Source: Candidatus Rifleibacteriota bacterium
GTDB taxonomy: Bacteria; Riflebacteria; Ozemobacteria; Ozemobacterales; Ozemobacteraceae
DNA: 64,000 nt
NCBI GenBank assembly: GCA_029564115.1
Contig: JAKQQP010000210.1
Span: 1 to 64,000 of the forward strand
Reading direction: 5' to 3'
This document shows positions 17,497 to 26,680 of the stretch, in pieces. Position 1 is the stretch's first letter, and every line of letters begins with the position of its first letter. The notes beneath the pieces were generated by a model. The model did not search any database, was not told the DNA's origin, and saw only the letters and a program-made list of their open reading frames with translations. Made by a program: the position numbers and the translations under genes.

Positions 17497-19253
17497 CGAC
17501 GTTTTTTTTGCTGCTTGCGATTCTCCGGCGGCCTGTTTTCTTTTGTTCTCGGGGTATTCTGGCCTTTTTGAATCTGCCGGCGGCCCTGCATGCGGTCGCC
17601 ATGGTTCTTAGACACTTTGATTTTGTTGCCCTGGGGATCAAGACCGGTATAATACATGGCCGAGCCCATGCTGCCGGGGGTCGGGGTGAATTCCTGAATC
17701 TGCTCGTGTGCAAGATGCAGGTCCCGGATGATTTTTGCCAGGAGCTGATCGGCATTTTCACTACCCGGGAAAGCCGTCATCAGATAAGGCACAAGAAACA
17801 ATCGACGCCCGCGTTTTTCGCAGGAAGCGTAAAAGCGTTCGGCAAATGCCGCAAAATCAGAATTTTCGCCCTTGCGCATCAGGTGCAGCACCTTCTTGTC
17901 AAAATGCTCGGGGGCGACTTTTAGTTGCCCTGAAACATGGTTAAAAACTATGTATTCAAAAAGATCCCATTCATCCGGGCGGATCAGGTCATAGCGCAAC
18001 CCTGAGCCAAGAAAGACTTTGCGGATACCGGGTATGGCAAGAGCCGCCTTGAGCAACTCGGCCAAAGGCCTTATGGTATTAGTAACATTGCGACAAACAG
18101 CCGGATGAGTGCACTGATTACCGGCACAGCCACCGATGCGGCATTCCCAGCCATACATATTCACGGCCGGGCCGCCAACATCGGGCACAACACCTTTGAA
18201 GTCAGGGTGTTTAACGAAGCCGGCAATTTCTTCGAGAATACTCTGCGGCGATCGCGAGCGAATAGTTCGCCCCTGATGAATCGAGAGAGCACAAAAACTA
18301 CAGGCGCCAAGACACCCCCGATGTGACTGAACCGAGAACTGTACTGGCTCAAGCCCTGGAACAGGGTTTTGATACAAGGGATGTGACCGGCGGTTGAACT
18401 GCAGCTCGCCCATTATCTTCGTTTCAAGCAAATAATCGGCCGCATCAGGCGGGAAACAGATTGTATCGCCCTTGGGATGCTGTTGAACAAGAATTCTGGC
18501 GCGTGGTTGCACCGAGACATCGAGAGTTTTAGCGAGATGCATAAAAGCAGCCGGTTCACGGCGGCATTCTTCTACCGAGGGTAGAAGCAGATAATCGTCG
18601 TTGAGCCAGTCTCGCCAGCTGTCATGCCTGACCCGCACGGCAGTTTGCGGAATACGCGGCACCGGCGGTTGACAATCTGCTTTGAACCAGGCGACAATCT
18701 TTTCGATCACCGGCTCAGCCATGCCGTAGACCAGTATATCAGCCGGGGCATCGAGCAACACCGGGTCGCGCAGGCGGTCTTCCCAGAAGTCATAGTGGGC
18801 AAAGCGGCGCAGCGAGGCCTCGATACCGCCAATTACAATCCCCGAGTTCTTGAACAACTGGCGAATTTTCTGGACATAAATCTGCAATGCTCTTTTAGGT
18901 CGCAAGCCAGGCTCGCCGTCAGGAGACAGGCGATCGCGGCCGCGTGGCATGCGACTGGCCGTATAGTTGGCCACCATGCTGTCCATGGCACCGGGAACTA
19001 CGGCAAAAAAGAGCTCTGGCCGGCCCCAGGCGAGAAAATCTTCGTCGGAGGTCCAGTCAGGCTGGGCAATGACGGCAACCTCAAGGCCAAGACGCTGCAG
19101 CAGGCGACACAATACCGCGGTAGGGAAAGCGGGATGATCGACGTAAGCGTCGCCAGAAATGATTATGACGTCATATTTTTTATTGGCAGCCGCAGCCGGC
19201 GGGCGATAGCTGCGACCTCTAAATGACAGGGCCGGGTAGTTGAACCAGGGCAA
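17493..19253 (-). CDS. YgiQ-family radical SAM protein
   Basis: A 586-residue radical S-adenosylmethionine protein (UPF0313/YgiQ). The cluster-binding CxxxCxxC is at Cys314, Cys318 and Cys321 in HRGCLGACSFCALSIHQG. The flanking blocks IGGIEASLRRFAHYDFW, GPAVNMYGWEC and the C-terminal TPTPGSMGSAMYYTGLDP are characteristic of the family. A further cysteine set (CRIGGCAGNQCTHPAVC) might hold a second cluster. The biochemical role of YgiQ proteins is not settled. The start is a TTG at 19253 with GGAGG (complement of 19261-19265) seven bases upstream. The C-terminal tail is lysine/arginine-rich and loosely conserved. It belongs to the dnaE operon, 19 bases after the glycosidase gene. Confidence 0.93.
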   Translation of the reverse strand: MPWFNYPALSFRGRSYRPPAAAANKKYDVIIISGDAYVDHPAFPTAVLCRLLQRLGLEVAVIAQPDWTSDEDFLAWGRPELFFAVVPGAMDSMVANYTASRMPRGRDRLSPDGEPGLRPKRALQIYVQKIRQLFKNSGIVIGGIEASLRRFAHYDFWEDRLRDPVLLDAPADILVYGMAEPVIEKIVAWFKADCQPPVPRIPQTAVRVRHDSWRDWLNDDYLLLPSVEECRREPAAFMHLAKTLDVSVQPRARILVQQHPKGDTICFPPDAADYLLETKIMGELQFNRRSHPLYQNPVPGLEPVQFSVQSHRGCLGACSFCALSIHQGRTIRSRSPQSILEEIAGFVKHPDFKGVVPDVGGPAVNMYGWECRIGGCAGNQCTHPAVCRNVTNTIRPLAELLKAALAIPGIRKVFLGSGLRYDLIRPDEWDLFEYIVFNHVSGQLKVAPEHFDKKVLHLMRKGENSDFAAFAERFYASCEKRGRRLFLVPYLMTAFPGSENADQLLAKIIRDLHLAHEQIQEFTPTPGSMGSAMYYTGLDPQGNKIKVSKNHGDRMQGRRQIQKGQNTPRTKENRPPENRKQQKKRR

Positions 19254-19272
19254 AGCAGTGCCTCCGAAACTC

Positions 19273-20205
19273 TTACCAGGTTGTGGGTGGCACCACTACC
19301 TGAATTGATGTAAACCTGGCCTTGTCGATCACATACAAAGGCGGAACCAGGTATTTTCCCTTCAAAACTATTGCAGACGATGAGCCGCCATCGAGAAAAA
19401 TTGCTTCGCGCACGTTCTCGAAAACTTTTTCTTTGATAAAAGTGCGGGCGACCATGTGAAAATTGTGACCGTCTTCAAAAACAAGAAAGAACAGATTACG
19501 CCGGTCATCTTGAGCAATCACGGTCTTGCGGCTGATCTGATCTTCGCGGCGAAATCTGAAGCGCTGCCGCTCGTATGCTTCCATGTGCACATCCTTGCGG
19601 TCGCGCAGTATCCAGCCACCGCCGCCAATAAAATTATCGATCGTCGAATCGAATATGGTTGCTGTATTGAACCAGATGCGCGAACGATTGTTACGGTCGA
19701 GCAGTTCAGAGGCATTCAGACTGGTTTCGCCAAGATACCAGAACTGGCGTTTCTTAGCTCCTCTGAATGTTGCAAAGAAACAACGGGAGAGTTTGCCGGG
19801 AATCTGCAGAATACCGCCAGGAATTCGACTTTCACCGATAACCTGCCCCAGAACTCCACGGGGAGAATAAAATGTGCCGTTGATGGCCGCCACCAGAACA
19901 TCGAATTCCCCGTTTTCAATGGCTTCGCGTTCTCGTCTCTGGTAGTTTTCGAGCAGACCGGTATTGTCATACCAGGTATGAACCCTTGCTTCGAGCTTGC
20001 CCTGCATGATCTTGATGCCGCGATAGCCTTCGCCATCGATAATTTCAAGCCCTTCCGGCAATTTGCCGAAATCAGGGAGCGGCATTTTGCTGACAGCCTG
20101 GCTGAACACGTTTCTGATGGCACTTTTGAGTTCAAAGGCATGCAGAGGTGCCAACCCGGCTGCAAGCATCAGAAACAAACAAAGTGATCTATAAGCGCGA
20201 ATCAT
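19273..20205 (-). CDS. Secreted phosphodiester glycosidase family protein (NAGPA-like)
   Basis: A 310-residue exported protein. An N-terminal signal peptide (LCLFLMLAAGLAPLHA) precedes a NAGPA/DUF2233-type domain. Markers are AAINGTFYSPRGVLGQVI, where the family has a conserved N-G-x-F/Y-x-P segment, and FLDGGSSSAIVLKGK near the C-terminus, matching the DGG.SS motif. The human relative removes N-acetylglucosamine from phosphodiester-linked mannose-6-phosphate. Bacterial members are thought to act on cell-wall or exopolysaccharide phosphodiesters, but the substrate here is inference. It lies 44 bases after the pseudo-peptidase/barrel gene and 19 before the YgiQ gene. Confidence 0.85.
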   Translation of the reverse strand: MIRAYRSLCLFLMLAAGLAPLHAFELKSAIRNVFSQAVSKMPLPDFGKLPEGLEIIDGEGYRGIKIMQGKLEARVHTWYDNTGLLENYQRREREAIENGEFDVLVAAINGTFYSPRGVLGQVIGESRIPGGILQIPGKLSRCFFATFRGAKKRQFWYLGETSLNASELLDRNNRSRIWFNTATIFDSTIDNFIGGGGWILRDRKDVHMEAYERQRFRFRREDQISRKTVIAQDDRRNLFFLVFEDGHNFHMVARTFIKEKVFENVREAIFLDGGSSSAIVLKGKYLVPPLYVIDKARFTSIQVVVPPTTW

Positions 20206-20249
20206 AGCGTTAAAGTCGTTCCTTCCGTCATACTGCAGATGCTGGAATT

Positions 20250-22991
20250 TTACTGAAATACGTCAGAAAGGTCGGAAACGTCTACAGCAAAATAAGTATT
20301 GCTTTCGTTGCCGCCGTTCTGCTTCGCATAACCAACCCTGACAATCATTGGCAACCGCTTGAAAAGCAGAATCTGGCTTCTGATTTCAAGCCCGCGATCA
20401 GCATACCAGTTGAAGCGCCCCTGATTGTTCACGTCACCCATTTCCCAGAAAATTTCTGCAACCATGAACTCGTTGTAAATCCAGTTCAGAATTTTGGGAA
20501 ACTTGAAATTCACCGGTTTGCCGAGCTGCATCCCGAAGGCTCGCAATCGGTCGCCAGACTTGAATGCAGAATCAAATGCCCGCATATAATCTATGCCGCC
20601 AAGACTAAGATCGTCTGGGCGCCTGATTCCGTCCTCTTTGTCGTCTTCCGCTACCCAGGCACGTGCGGTCAGCACCATGCCTCTAAATGGAACATGTTCG
20701 TTCCAACGCAACGACATACTGTCATAGTTCATTTCGCCATCTAGAAATTCATTGCCACGTTTGTAAGTCGCGGTTACCGTTCGACCTTTCTGCGGGAACA
20801 CTTTCCAGTATGGTTCGGTGCGAATGGCGCGATGACTCAGCCTGGTGTAAAAAGAGTGATCCAGGCCAGTTGTCGGGAACGGGCCCGGACTGTTATCGGG
20901 AATTTTGGCAATAAGACGTTTGGTAAGATCGGCACCAACAGAAATTGTCGTTGAAAGGCTGAGCGGGTATTCGACATCGACCACCTTGGCCCGGCTGCGC
21001 TCAAAATACTCGTTGCTGAGATAACTTTTTTCGCGGGTCTGATCGACTATGGAAGCAGTAACCTTGAAAAGTCCGAATCTCTGCATATAAACACCGGTGT
21101 ATCCCCAGTTTTTGCTCTTGAAGCCGTAAGTTGGGGCAATAACGATATTGCTGCGATCGAGACGGTCGGTGCGATAGCTATAGACGCCAAACACAGCGCC
21201 ATCTTCGTCTTCGCTGAGCAATGGTTTCCAGTAGCTGGTATGATACTCGCTTTTGTATCTTTTGCTCTCTGAAGGCTTGAATTCTTCAGTGATCACCGGC
21301 ACATATTCACCAAGCTCGAAAGATTCGCGCACTGAAACGGCCTGCGGCATGGAAGTTTTCCAGAAACCGCCCTGATACAAAGTTACAACTTCAATGCGAC
21401 CTTGTGAGAGGTTTATATCCCATACTCCTCCCGGCAGCATAGTATGTTTTTCCATATTTTTGCCAGCGTGGGCGATCGAAAACAGCTGGGTAGTATGAAA
21501 ATCTTTTTCTGCAGCGAACCACAGATGGTTTTCGTCACAATAAAGCGATCTGATATCACCTCTGGAAGCGAGAATTTCGCGCGGTTGCCGTTCCCGATCG
21601 TCCTTCACAATTGAAACTACAGCCAGACGCTTTTTAAAATCAGCAGTTTCGAAAGTATAGTAAAGTTCGCGACAAGACATGCTCAAAGCAACATCGAGCG
21701 GTCTGACAGCCGCCCCGAATTCGAATTCGATCTGTGTCGAGTTCTTGAATTCAGGGTCTACAGACATTATTCGAGTAATACCGTTTCTGATCGAGGTATA
21801 AAAAATTCGGCCAAACTTTCGCCCAAGTGGCTTGAAACTGCCTGGTTCGTTGGTGAGACACTTTTCAACGCCTTCCGGGGTAACCAGCCAGAGCCCCAGG
21901 CGTCTTTGCCTCTGCGAATTTACCCAGTAGCGGCCAATGATGACTTCACGCGAAAGTTCATCGACCATCAGCAGCGGATGAACGTTTTTGAGCAACAGTC
22001 TGGGGCGGCTGCTTCCCTTCTGGTAGAAGAGATCGTAAGCTTCAGTGCTGTAACGCCGCGAAGACACCCAGACCTTTTCGTCGGGCGAAATCTGGCGCAT
22101 AGAGCCAAAAAAGTGGCCACCCGCCCCGGCCTCTTCAACTTCAAAGCTCTGTTCAGCCGCTTTCTCTTTTAATTCGCCGCATTTATCACAGACAAAAGTG
22201 CGATAACTGCGAAAAGCTTCATTGAGACTCACGCCGTAATGCTGACGAAAAAGTTTGGCAAAACCGGCAGGCTTGCGAAAAATACTTTTGAGAAGACTGA
22301 GGGCGGCACCGCTTTTGTAGTGTTTATCCCAGTATTCAAGCATGCTGTGCGCCTGAAAAGTCATTTCTTCGCGACTCAGAGTCGGCTGGCTGAGAATTGT
22401 ATTGAGCTCGTCCAGCGAATAAAGGCGGTTGTGCCGGGCCATGTCAAGCAGACGACTGTAATGAATCGAATCGAGGGGAAAAGCGTAGCTGAGTGCCAGG
22501 CCATCCATGAACCACTGCGGCACCGCAAGCATGGCCAGCTGCCGACGCCAGGAATTGCTGGAGGCGGCAAGAGTGCGCAAAATCATGATATTGGCCAGGC
22601 GCATGGCGAAGCGCTTTTCAAGAGAGTAACCGCGCGTTGAAAGCATGCCGATTTCTTCGAAGAGGCCCAGGTTGATCCAGTCAAAGTCAGAATCGGCAGA
22701 ACTGCTGATTCGGTCGTCGTGATCATTGAGAATGACCGTGGCTTCAAAATTTTTCTGGTCGGGGAAATGAACCAGCAGAGCATCACGAACTTTGATGAAG
22801 CCGGCAAGAATACGCGGCACGGCCATTTGCGAAGACTCCGGGAAATACAGCCTGATACCACCGGTGGCAATGATCTGATAATCGCCAAGTTGCCGGTAGA
22901 CATCATTCAGTTCTACGGCACCCGCCGGTTGCAGAAACAAAAGAAGAAAAACCACCAGAACAAGTTGTCGAAATCCAGATTTTACGGACAT
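20250..22991 (-). CDS. Exported peptidase-MA-like (inactive), beta-propeller and probable outer-membrane barrel protein
   Basis: A 913-residue exported protein. A signal peptide (LVLVVFLLLFLQPAGA) is followed by a peptidase MA-like domain to about residue 270, including the family's PQWFMDGLALSY. The region that normally carries HExxH reads LANIMILR, so the catalytic residues are missing and the domain is probably non-proteolytic. Residues about 280-600 look like a TolB/WD-type propeller (repeated YDLFYQKGS, YYTFETADF and LWFAAEKDF blades). From about 620 on, alternating aromatic strands ending FAVDVSDLSDVFQ suggest an outer-membrane beta-barrel. I start at the ATG at 22991, preceded by GAGGGG; a more distal ATG at 23012 overlaps the dnaE stop. 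It follows dnaE in the same direction. Confidence 0.75.
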   Translation of the reverse strand: MSVKSGFRQLVLVVFLLLFLQPAGAVELNDVYRQLGDYQIIATGGIRLYFPESSQMAVPRILAGFIKVRDALLVHFPDQKNFEATVILNDHDDRISSSADSDFDWINLGLFEEIGMLSTRGYSLEKRFAMRLANIMILRTLAASSNSWRRQLAMLAVPQWFMDGLALSYAFPLDSIHYSRLLDMARHNRLYSLDELNTILSQPTLSREEMTFQAHSMLEYWDKHYKSGAALSLLKSIFRKPAGFAKLFRQHYGVSLNEAFRSYRTFVCDKCGELKEKAAEQSFEVEEAGAGGHFFGSMRQISPDEKVWVSSRRYSTEAYDLFYQKGSSRPRLLLKNVHPLLMVDELSREVIIGRYWVNSQRQRRLGLWLVTPEGVEKCLTNEPGSFKPLGRKFGRIFYTSIRNGITRIMSVDPEFKNSTQIEFEFGAAVRPLDVALSMSCRELYYTFETADFKKRLAVVSIVKDDRERQPREILASRGDIRSLYCDENHLWFAAEKDFHTTQLFSIAHAGKNMEKHTMLPGGVWDINLSQGRIEVVTLYQGGFWKTSMPQAVSVRESFELGEYVPVITEEFKPSESKRYKSEYHTSYWKPLLSEDEDGAVFGVYSYRTDRLDRSNIVIAPTYGFKSKNWGYTGVYMQRFGLFKVTASIVDQTREKSYLSNEYFERSRAKVVDVEYPLSLSTTISVGADLTKRLIAKIPDNSPGPFPTTGLDHSFYTRLSHRAIRTEPYWKVFPQKGRTVTATYKRGNEFLDGEMNYDSMSLRWNEHVPFRGMVLTARAWVAEDDKEDGIRRPDDLSLGGIDYMRAFDSAFKSGDRLRAFGMQLGKPVNFKFPKILNWIYNEFMVAEIFWEMGDVNNQGRFNWYADRGLEIRSQILLFKRLPMIVRVGYAKQNGGNESNTYFAVDVSDLSDVFQ

Positions 22992-23008
22992 ATTTCCCCT
23001 CGTTTTAC

Positions 23009-26000
23009 TCATCCTTCTGCGACCTTGAAATTGCGTCTGGGCCTGAAGTTTTTGCGCGTCAGCATTTCAAGCTGCGGAAACTCGATTTTTATAGAATTTT
23101 TGCCGCAGATTTTTTCCCAGCCTTTGATCAGTCCTGGGGTTACGGCAATACGAAAGCGTGTCGGCGGCTTGAGCGTAACTTTGCCGCCCTCTGGCACATG
23201 AATTTTGATGGTAAATGGCAACTGACCTGAGTTTTTCTGCAGCACTCCCAGAAGTTTCTGGTATTGTTCGCGGTTTGCGTGCGCCGGCGGAACGGCCAGA
23301 GAAATTTTTGAAAAACCCTCCTGGTTGAAGTCGTCAAGCACCAGAACCTTCTCGATGTTGGTTTTTACCGTGCCGTCCATCAGTTGAGCCTGAACGATCA
23401 GAAAAAGCGGTTCGTCAATCTTGAGAAGATGATGATATTCTTCATACGCCCTTGGGAAAATGGTGACATCGACGGCGGTATTATCGGCTTCAAGGGTCAG
23501 AAAGGCCATTGTATCACCTTTTTTGGTCAGGTGACGCTTGTAGCCGGTCAGAATGCCCGCAATTCTGCAGGTCTGGCCATCTTGCGCTTCTGACAGACTC
23601 GTCAGCGAATGAGTCGAAAAAACCCTGCCCAGGGGAGCTACCGCATTGAACGGGTCGCCGGTCAGATAAAAACCAAAAACTTCTTTTTCTGACTGTAACA
23701 GTTCTTTCTCTGAGAGCTCGGGTATATCGGGCGGCTTGATCTCGACCTCGGCCATGCCACTGTCGTCAGCGCCCAGAATATCAAAGAAAGTCGCCTGGCC
23801 GGCCATTCTGTCTTTCATGGCGGTCTGCCCGGCTTTCAGGGCTTCAGAAGCCATCTGAATCAGCTGACTTTTTTTGAGACCGAACGAGTCGAAAGCACCG
23901 GCTTTGATCAGGGCATCGATAACCCTTGAGTTGACCTGCCGGGTATCGACCCTGCGGGTAAGGTCTGCCAGAGACTTGAAAGGGCCGCCCTTGCTTCTCT
24001 GCTCGACGATCGAATCGACGGCACCCTGCCCCACCCCTTTTATGGCGCTGAGACCGAAGCGAATATTCCCCTTGTCGACCTTGAACAGGCCGACAGAAAT
24101 ATTGATATCGGGTGGCAGGATCTCCATGCCGAGGGTTCTGCATTCATCGACATACTCGGCGATTTTGTCGGTGTCGTTTATTTCTGATGAAAGAACGGCC
24201 GCCATGAACTCAACAGGGTAATGCGCCTTAAGATAAGCAGTGCGGAAAGTTACGACCGCATAGGCAGCCGAGTGCGATTTGTTGAAGCCATACTCGGCAA
24301 AACCGGCCATAAGGTCGAAGATCGACTGAGCCAGCTGGCCATCGACGCCGCGTTCGATAGCGCCTTTGACGAACAGTTTGCCCATTTTTTCCATGACTTC
24401 GGCGATTTTTTTACCCATGGCTTTGCGCAAAGCGTCTGCTTGCGCCATGGTGAAGCCGGCAAGAATGTTTGCGGTCTGCATGACCTGCTCTTGATAGAGA
24501 AAGACGCCGTATGTGTCTTTGAGGACAGGCTCGAGGTCGGGGTGCGGGTAAGCCATCTCTTTGCGACCATGCTTGCGCTCGACAAAATCATCGACCATGC
24601 CTGAGCTGAGCGGGCCGGGGCGATACATAGCCAGCAACGCGATAATATCTTCGAATACAGATGGTTTGAGGCGTGAAATCAGGTTGCGCATGCCCGAAGA
24701 TTCGAGCTGGAACACCCCGAGAGTCAGCGCCTGCTGCAGCAGCTGGTAGACTTTCGGGTCGTCGATAGGCGCTTTTTCGAGGTCGACGTCGACTCCCCTG
24801 CTCTCTTTGATGTTTTCGAGGGCCCGCTGCAGGATCGTCAGTGTTTTCAGGCCCAGAAAGTCCATTTTGAGAAGGCCGATACTTTCGATGGCATTCTTCT
24901 CATACTGGGTCATTATGTTTTTGTCTTTGTCTATACAGAGCGGCACGATATCCATCAGGTCGATGGCCGAGATGACTATGCCGCAGGCATGAACGCCGGT
25001 GTGTCTGACCAGGCCGTCAACGGTCCCGGCAATTTTTAAAAGCTTCTTCTGCTGTTCAGTGCCGTGTTCAACAATCTCTTTAAGTTCGGGAACGTCGTTT
25101 AAAACAGCCTTGAGATGAATGCCCGGCTTGTCGGGCACCAGTTTGGCAATGCGATCGACTTCGGGCAGTTCCATGCCCATGACCCGGCCAATATCACGAA
25201 TCGCCATTTTGGCGAGAATAAAATTGAAGGTAATAATTTGCGAAACCCGGTCACGACCGTACTTTTCTTTGACGTAATCGATAACTTTCTGGCGGCCGTC
25301 GTCGCTGAAGTCGACGTCGATATCTGGCATGCTGATACGATCGGGGTTCAAAAACCTTTCGAAAAGAAGGCCATATTTAAGGGGGTCTATGTCGGTGATA
25401 CCCAACAGATAGGCAACAATAGAACCAGCAGCTGAACCGCGCCCAGGGCCAACCGGCACTTCCATTTCGCGGGCGGCGCGAATGAAATCCCAGACGATGA
25501 GGAAATAATCGCAGAAACCCATGCGTTTGATAACTGAAAGCTCGTAATCAAGACGCTTTTCAACTTCTTCACCGGGAGTTTCGCTGCCATAACGCCAGGT
25601 AAAACCACTGCGACAAAGTTCTGTCAGGTAACTTTCAGAGGTTTTTCCCTCGGGGAGTTTGAATTCAGGCAGAATCGATTCGCCCAGTGTCAACTTAACA
25701 TTGCAGCGCTCAGCGATACGCAGAGTGTTCGAAATGGCATCGGGCCATTCGGCAAACAGCTCGGTCATTTCCTGGGGCGATTTGAGATAGAACTCGCGAG
25801 TGCCGAAGCGCATGCGCTTCTCGTCGTCGATTTTCGCGTTGGTACTCAGGCACAGCAGGGCATCCTGGGCTTCCCAGTCTTCGGGGCGAACGTAATGACT
25901 GTCATTGGTGGCCACGATTGGGCAATCGCAAGCTCTCGCCACTTCCACCAGTGAACGCAGAATCTTTACCTGGTCATCGAGACCGTGATTCTGAATCTCG

Positions 26001-26515
26001 ACATAAAAGTTTTCGGGGCCAAGAATCTGCTGATAGCGCTTGATTGCTGCCATGGCAGCTTCGCGGTCGCCCTTGAGCAGTTCATGAGGCACTTCACCAG
26101 CCAGACAGGCTCCAAGGCCGATCAAGCCTTCTTTGTGCTGTTCGAGCAGTTCAAAATCGATACGCGGCTTGTAATAAAACCCTTTGGTAAAAGCGATGGT
26201 CGAAAGCTTTACCAGATTTCGGTAGCCCTCGATATTGCGTGCCAGCAGCACCAGGTGGTACATCGGATCTTTCTTGTTCTCGGTGTGTGAGCCCGGTGTC
26301 AAATAAGTTTCAAAACCAATGATCGGCTTTACACCCTTTTTCAGTGCATACTGGTAGAGTTCGATGGCACCGAACATATTGCCATGGTCGGTAAGAGCAA
26401 TAGCCGGCATGCGAAATCTTCTGGCCGCGTCAACAATGGCCTTAACAGAGGCCGCGCCATCGAGAAGGCTATAGTGGCTGTGTACATGAAGATGAACGAA
26501 GTTGGTATGAAACAT
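23009..26515 (-). CDS. dnaE: DNA polymerase III alpha subunit
   Basis: The replicative polymerase catalytic subunit, 1168 residues. The N-terminal PHP domain begins HLHVHSHYSLLDGAAS and continues IALTDHGNMFGAIELY. The polymerase palm carries PDIDVDFSDDGRQ with likely catalytic Asp398 and Asp400. GPGRGSAAGSIVAYLL, the fingers (YRPGPLSSGM and FLYQEQVM) and GFNKSHSAAYAVVTFRTAYLK follow, then helix-hairpin-helix (SAIKGVGQGAVDSIV) and OB (ILTGYKRHLTKKGDTMAFLTLE) regions. No proofreading exonuclease insertion is present, so it is a DnaE rather than PolC type. I use the ATG at 26515 (MFHTNFVHLHVHSH); the upstream extension begins with TTG and overlaps a TATAAT box. It heads a five-gene operon. Confidence 0.97.
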   Translation of the reverse strand: MFHTNFVHLHVHSHYSLLDGAASVKAIVDAARRFRMPAIALTDHGNMFGAIELYQYALKKGVKPIIGFETYLTPGSHTENKKDPMYHLVLLARNIEGYRNLVKLSTIAFTKGFYYKPRIDFELLEQHKEGLIGLGACLAGEVPHELLKGDREAAMAAIKRYQQILGPENFYVEIQNHGLDDQVKILRSLVEVARACDCPIVATNDSHYVRPEDWEAQDALLCLSTNAKIDDEKRMRFGTREFYLKSPQEMTELFAEWPDAISNTLRIAERCNVKLTLGESILPEFKLPEGKTSESYLTELCRSGFTWRYGSETPGEEVEKRLDYELSVIKRMGFCDYFLIVWDFIRAAREMEVPVGPGRGSAAGSIVAYLLGITDIDPLKYGLLFERFLNPDRISMPDIDVDFSDDGRQKVIDYVKEKYGRDRVSQIITFNFILAKMAIRDIGRVMGMELPEVDRIAKLVPDKPGIHLKAVLNDVPELKEIVEHGTEQQKKLLKIAGTVDGLVRHTGVHACGIVISAIDLMDIVPLCIDKDKNIMTQYEKNAIESIGLLKMDFLGLKTLTILQRALENIKESRGVDVDLEKAPIDDPKVYQLLQQALTLGVFQLESSGMRNLISRLKPSVFEDIIALLAMYRPGPLSSGMVDDFVERKHGRKEMAYPHPDLEPVLKDTYGVFLYQEQVMQTANILAGFTMAQADALRKAMGKKIAEVMEKMGKLFVKGAIERGVDGQLAQSIFDLMAGFAEYGFNKSHSAAYAVVTFRTAYLKAHYPVEFMAAVLSSEINDTDKIAEYVDECRTLGMEILPPDINISVGLFKVDKGNIRFGLSAIKGVGQGAVDSIVEQRSKGGPFKSLADLTRRVDTRQVNSRVIDALIKAGAFDSFGLKKSQLIQMASEALKAGQTAMKDRMAGQATFFDILGADDSGMAEVEIKPPDIPELSEKELLQSEKEVFGFYLTGDPFNAVAPLGRVFSTHSLTSLSEAQDGQTCRIAGILTGYKRHLTKKGDTMAFLTLEADNTAVDVTIFPRAYEEYHHLLKIDEPLFLIVQAQLMDGTVKTNIEKVLVLDDFNQEGFSKISLAVPPAHANREQYQKLLGVLQKNSGQLPFTIKIHVPEGGKVTLKPPTRFRIAVTPGLIKGWEKICGKNSIKIEFPQLEMLTRKNFRPRRNFKVAEG

Positions 26516-26524
26516 GGCGGTTAA

Positions 26525-26530
26525 ATTATA
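26525..26530 (-). promoter_or_regulatory. -10 box close to the dnaE start codon
   Basis: A perfect TATAAT on the minus strand (26530-26525), 9 bases before the ATG. The predicted start near 26518 would leave a leader of about 3 bases, and no ribosome-binding site is present. I see no good -35 box at the expected distance. Confidence 0.4.
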
Positions 26531-26594
26531 TCGCAAAACAGCTTTTCAGTTACATTTTTTTTATAAAACTCTCGCACTAAAAAAGAAATTAAAC

Positions 26595-26617
26595 GCACAA
26601 CAACACCGTGGTATAAT
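26595..26617 (+). promoter_or_regulatory. Extended -10 promoter of the cyclase operon
   Basis: TATAAT at 26612-26617 preceded by TG one base upstream (TGGTATAAT), an extended -10. A -35 is poor. Predicted start near 26624, leaving a leader of about 57 bases before the GTG at 26681. The dnaE promoter diverges from it. Confidence 0.55.
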
Positions 26618-26680
26618 GCTTCGGCCTGCCCGAGCAGGGCTTGCCTGTATCAACCATTTCAATATCGATGAGCTGCCAGA

